In this document: positions 7,272-9,640 of the stretch, in pieces
Position numbering within the stretch: the stretch's first letter is position 1
How the letters are laid out: each line of letters opens with the position of its first letter
Origin: Lachnospiraceae bacterium
Lineage (GTDB): Bacteria > Bacillota_A > Clostridia > Lachnospirales > Lachnospiraceae
Assembly: GCA_017960415.1 (NCBI GenBank)
Contig: JAGCZE010000290.1
Span: 1-9,640 of the forward strand
DNA length: 9,640 nucleotides
Direction of reading: 5' to 3'
Made by a program: the position numbers and the translations under genes
Notes under the pieces: generated by a model
Told to the model about the DNA's origin: nothing
What the model saw: the letters and a program-made list of their open reading frames with translations, nothing else
Database searches by the model: none

Positions 7272-7304
7272 CCCGTAAATTCATGGTAATATTCAATTAA
7301 CGGG
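7272..7304. other. Inverted repeat between cheY and its terminator
   Basis: Arms CCCGTAAATT (7272-7281) and AATTAACGGG (7295-7304) pair at 9 of 10 positions around a 13-base loop. It directly abuts the terminator stem, so the cheY 3' region could form two consecutive hairpins. Confidence 0.45.
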
Positions 7305-7336
7305 CAGAAATCCCCCTTACCCGCTGTAAAAGCAAT

Positions 7337-7699
7337 TTATCCGATAACTTTCTTAATGGCTTCGATTACACGGTCTGCCTGGAAAGGCTTTACGATAAAG
7401 TCCTTCGCGCCAGACTGGATCGACTCGATAACCATTGCCTGCTGGCCCATGGCTGAACACATGATGGCTACAGCACCGGGATCGGACTCCTTGATCTTCT
7501 TCAGTGCCTGGATACCATCCATCTCAGGCATGGTAATATCAAGCATAACGAGATCCGGCTTTACTTCCGCATACTTTGCAACAGCAACGGCTCCGTTCTC
7601 GGCCTCACCCGCAACTTCATAGCCGTTCTTTGTAAGTATATCTTTGATCATCATTCTCATGAACGCTGCATCATCACAAACAAGTACTCTCTTAGCCAT
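7337..7699 (-). CDS. cheY: Chemotaxis response regulator CheY
   Basis: A 120-residue single-domain receiver, full length for CheY. When phosphorylated, proteins of this family bind the flagellar motor switch and change rotation. All working residues are present: D9/D10, D54 in MLDITMPEMDG, S82 in CSAMGQQ and K104 in FIVKPFQADRV, with F101 at the aromatic switch position. Stretches such as DDAAFMRMMIKDIL, DITMPEMDGI and CSAMGQQ match the Bacillus subtilis type closely as I recall it, which is why I use the symbol. The ATG has AGGAG (7708-7712) eight bases upstream. It has its own strong promoter and a terminator-like hairpin downstream. No other chemotaxis or flagellar gene is visible; its neighbours are hslO and a dead kinase-like protein. 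It could therefore serve a non-motility pathway, although the sequence is canonical. Confidence 0.93.
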   Translation of the reverse strand: MAKRVLVCDDAAFMRMMIKDILTKNGYEVAGEAENGAVAVAKYAEVKPDLVMLDITMPEMDGIQALKKIKESDPGAVAIMCSAMGQQAMVIESIQSGAKDFIVKPFQADRVIEAIKKVIG

Positions 7700-7751
7700 A
7701 ATTAAATCTCCTGTCCAATATAGTAGTAAATGTTATAAAACAACTAACAAT

Positions 7752-7780
7752 AATATACCTTAATATTTCATTATTGTCAA
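7752..7780 (-). promoter_or_regulatory. Sigma-A-type promoter of cheY
   Basis: The minus strand shows TTGACA (7775-7780), a 17-base spacer and TATATT (7752-7757), close to the housekeeping consensus, with transcription expected to start near 7745 and a leader of roughly 45 bases. Arms ACAATAAT (7770-7777 on the minus strand) and ATTATTGT (7747-7754) form an inverted repeat over the -35 and -10, which could be an operator. No sigma-D-like motif was seen. Confidence 0.78.
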
Positions 7781-7815
7781 GTTTTATATCTTAATTCATA
7801 AAAAAAGAAAAATAA

Positions 7816-8832
7816 TCATTCGCTTTTTGTTTTTTCCGTGTATATTTCCTCAAGGTCATCAACAGAAAACGTATAGCTTTCGCCGCAAAAATGGCAGTTT
7901 ACCTCGACCGGTTTATTGTCCGCGATCATCTCTTCGAGGTCGCTTTTTTCGATGCTCATTATCGCTTTTTTTACACGTTCCTTGCTGCAGTCGCATCTGA
8001 ATCCCGCAGGAATTTTTTCGCTGACCGTAAGATCCATCCCTTTTAAGACCTCACCGATTATCTCTTCGACGGTCATACCCTTTGAGAGCATTGTTGTCAT
8101 CGGTTCGAGGGCATTGATATTTTTTTCCAGCAGGTCGATCACCTCATCCGATGCAAACGGCATCAGCTGAACAATAAATCCGCCTGCACTCAGGACCTCA
8201 CCTTCAGGTGCTGTCAGGACTCCGAGAGCAACCGATGAAGGTACCTGTTCGGAACTTGCAAAATAATATGTCAGATCCTGCGCTATCTCTCCGCTCACAA
8301 GCTCTGTCTGTCCGGAAAACGGCTCCTTCAGCCCCATATCCTTGATGACGGTCAATATACCGGCTCCAAGCGCGCCTCCCACATCGAGCTTGCCGTCTTC
8401 ACGCAGGGGCAGATCTACCCGGGGATTATTTACATACCCTTTGACATTGACGCACTCGCCAGTCAGAACTTCATCGCTGTTGTCTGCGCTTCTTCCGCCG
8501 GCATGTGCTTCATCGCTGTTACCTGCGGCAGTTCCGCCGATCCCGGCTCCCTCAGCTTTGGAATTACTGTTCTCGACCGTTCCGAGCCCCGCGGTCACCG
8601 TAAGCCCTTTGATAGGACCGGCGCATCCGATCTGGAGCGTGAGCACATCCTTATCGTTCTTCAGCATTGCTCCCATCAGAGCCCCTGCCGTAAGAAGCCT
8701 TCCGAGCGCCGCAGTTGCGACATTCGTGGTATTATGGCGTCTTCTTGCCTCTTCGACGATCTCTTTCGATGACATCGCAAATATCCTGACGCTGTCATCG
8801 GCCGCTGTCCCCCTGATTATATAATCATCCAT
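7816..8832 (-). CDS. hslO: Redox-regulated molecular chaperone Hsp33
   Basis: Hsp33 is a cytoplasmic holdase switched on by oxidative unfolding: a zinc bound by four cysteines is released as disulfides form. The motifs are clear: FRCDCSKERV supplies C280/C282 and NCHFCGESY supplies C313/C316. The body matches the family (AALGRLLTAGALMGAML, SGEIAQDLTYYFASSEQVPSSVALGVL, GGFIVQLMP). I start at the ATG 8830-8832 (MDDYIIRGTAAD, 338 aa) because family members begin this way, GGAGG (8845-8849) lies upstream, and a good promoter lies inside the longer reading. The in-frame ATG at 8886 would add 18 residues without a sensible ribosome site. The protein is longer than the usual 290 or so residues owing to a Gly/Ala/Ser/Asn-rich insert at about 82-127, where relatives have only a few residues. 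It follows a methyltransferase gene and precedes cheY. Confidence 0.95.
   Translation of the reverse strand: MDDYIIRGTAADDSVRIFAMSSKEIVEEARRRHNTTNVATAALGRLLTAGALMGAMLKNDKDVLTLQIGCAGPIKGLTVTAGLGTVENSNSKAEGAGIGGTAAGNSDEAHAGGRSADNSDEVLTGECVNVKGYVNNPRVDLPLREDGKLDVGGALGAGILTVIKDMGLKEPFSGQTELVSGEIAQDLTYYFASSEQVPSSVALGVLTAPEGEVLSAGGFIVQLMPFASDEVIDLLEKNINALEPMTTMLSKGMTVEEIIGEVLKGMDLTVSEKIPAGFRCDCSKERVKKAIMSIEKSDLEEMIADNKPVEVNCHFCGESYTFSVDDLEEIYTEKTKSE
8461..8538 (-). repeat. Two 39-bp tandem units inside hslO
   Basis: The Hsp33 insert contains two 13-residue units, GGTAAGNSDEAHA and GGRSADNSDEVLT (8500-8538 and 8461-8499), 7 of 13 identical. A 13-base identical core recurs exactly 39 bases apart (8508-8520 and 8469-8481). 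The frame is preserved, so the duplication lengthens a loop without breaking the gene. Confidence 0.7.
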
Positions 8833-8857
8833 TACTGCTTTATTCCTCCGAAATCTT

Positions 8858-8885
8858 ATTATATGGTCAATAATCTTATTGTCCA
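8858..8885 (-). promoter_or_regulatory. Sigma-A-type promoter of hslO
   Basis: The minus strand carries TGGACA (8880-8885), 16 bases, then a perfect TATAAT (8858-8863). Transcription should begin near 8850, leaving a leader of about 18-20 bases that contains the GGAGG ribosome site. Its position supports the ATG at 8832 as the true start. Confidence 0.68.
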
Positions 8886-8886
8886 T
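8863..8886. promoter_or_regulatory. 24-bp near-perfect palindrome over the hslO promoter, putative operator
   Basis: Minus-strand halves ATGGACAATAA and TTATTGACCAT flank a two-base centre; ten of eleven pairs match. The site covers the -35 and the spacer and touches the -10, where a bound dimer would block polymerase. A further inverted half, ATTGTC, lies just upstream (8890-8895). Confidence 0.5.
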
Positions 8887-8937
8887 TCGACAATCATATT
8901 AGCCCTTCAACAAGCATATTTTACTTCATCAACCAGA

Positions 8938-9640
8938 TTATCCCTTAAAAAGTTCTTTGCGAGTCCTTGCGATAAAATACACTCTTTCGTCATTTTCCGA
9001 TGCTCTTTTTCCCGTAAACGCCCGCAGGCACGCGAGCACATCAAGGCCGGCCCCGTTCAGCGCATCCTTCACCTTCTCGATCGGATAGGCTCTCTGGATA
9101 TGTGTTTCCTCGAATTTTCTGAACATATCGTTCTCTTCCCTGCGAAACATCGTAAGATCAAAACGGTTTTTTCCGGACCGCGGATCGTACTCATTCTCCC
9201 AGATCAGACTGCAGTCATCGCGGTTGTCGCAGATAATGTCCGCTCCAAGAACATCCCTGTAATAATGTATCGTATTCATATCGAAAATGAAAATCCCGCC
9301 GGGATCGAGATAGTTGTTAACCAGCCCGAATACCTTCTTCAGATCCCTCAGATCCAGTATATAGTTCATACTGTCGCAAATACTCACAATGCCGGCAACC
9401 GTACCGTACAGCTCAAATTCCCGCATATCCTGCTCAAGATACAGAATGCTTTCGTCCCCCGGATTTTCCCTGGATCTTGCGATATTGAGCATATCCGCGG
9501 AATTATCGATCCCGATCATATCGTAGCCTTTTTCCTTCAGTCTTCTGGTCATCTTGCCGGTGCCGCAGCCCAACTCGCAGAGTATCCCTCCTGAGACCCC
9601 GTATTTTACAAGAAGTCCGTACAGATATTCCGTCCACTCA
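8938..9640 (-). CDS. Class I SAM-dependent methyltransferase (5' end beyond right edge)
   Basis: About 233 codons of a Rossmann-fold methyltransferase are visible. The frame stays open to the right edge, where it reads EWTEYLYGLLVKYGVSGG before the SAM-binding motif, so the true start lies outside; a TTG at 9571-9573 is only an internal Leu codon. Motif I is LCELGCGTGKMTRRL, the acidic end of strand 2 is GIDNSADML, then LEQDMREFEL, IVSICDSMNYIL (strand 4) and GGIFIFDMNTIHYYRD (strand 5). The substrate cannot be told: small-molecule, protein and RNA methyltransferases share this fold. The gene ends 105 bases before the hslO start with no terminator between, so some read-through into hslO is likely. 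Confidence 0.88.
   Translation of the reverse strand, partial: EWTEYLYGLLVKYGVSGGILCELGCGTGKMTRRLKEKGYDMIGIDNSADMLNIARSRENPGDESILYLEQDMREFELYGTVAGIVSICDSMNYILDLRDLKKVFGLVNNYLDPGGIFIFDMNTIHYYRDVLGADIICDNRDDCSLIWENEYDPRSGKNRFDLTMFRREENDMFRKFEETHIQRAYPIEKVKDALNGAGLDVLACLRAFTGKRASENDERVYFIARTRKELFKG

Noticed and set aside
7231..7284. Seventeen-codon minus-strand frame through the cheY terminator hairpin
   Set aside because: No ribosome site precedes it and its codons coincide with the hairpin arms; the terminator explains the sequence better.
8833..8886. Longer Hsp33 start at the ATG 8884-8886
   Set aside because: No well-spaced ribosome site precedes it, the added 18 residues do not match the family, and a good promoter with -10 TATAAT lies inside the extension.
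8863..9594. Plus-strand open frame of 243 codons opposite the methyltransferase
   Set aside because: It lies antisense to clear SAM-binding motifs and starts inside the hslO promoter palindrome; no recognisable domain.

Overview
The window looks like chromosomal DNA from a low-to-mid-GC Gram-positive bacterium, most likely a clostridial member of the Lachnospiraceae (Butyrivibrio/Roseburia-like). The reasons are strong AGGAGG-type ribosome sites, a CheY that closely matches the Bacillus subtilis form, sigma-A-type promoters, and a signalling style (GGDEF/EAL proteins with extra sensory domains, hybrid-kinase relatives with HPt) common in that family. The family assignment is inference. Every convincing gene lies on the minus strand, so transcription runs from high to low coordinates.

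In transcription order: (1) a class I SAM-dependent methyltransferase cut by the right edge (8938-9640); (2) hslO, the redox-regulated chaperone Hsp33, with its own promoter inside a near-perfect palindrome and an unusual 13-residue tandem repeat inserted in the N-terminal domain (7816-8832); (3) cheY, behind a textbook TTGACA-N17-TATATT promoter (7337-7699); (4) a 238-base gap holding a terminator-like hairpin for cheY and a GC-rich, highly palindromic, REP-like element; (5) a 599-residue protein built like a hybrid histidine kinase (HisKA, HATPase, receiver, HPt) in which the key phosphotransfer and nucleotide-binding positions I can align are substituted (5299-7098); (6) an M18 zinc aminopeptidase with an added lysine-rich N-terminal tail (3794-5242), probably co-transcribed with (5); (7) a nested terminator; (8) a 990-residue PAS-GGDEF-EAL protein whose GGDEF site is degenerate and whose EAL site looks intact, with further sensory domains after the EAL (559-3531); (9) the receiver half of an OmpR-family response regulator running off the left edge (1-404), preceded by an 11-bp-period direct repeat that could be its own binding site.

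Four of the seven genes are signalling proteins: intact receivers (CheY and the OmpR-type regulator), a probable c-di-GMP phosphodiesterase, and a catalytically dead kinase-like scaffold. The strongest lead is the scaffold, which keeps the whole phosphorelay architecture but has lost its chemistry and sits directly downstream of an intact cheY. Nothing in the window indicates phage, insertion sequences, CRISPR, tRNA or rRNA.
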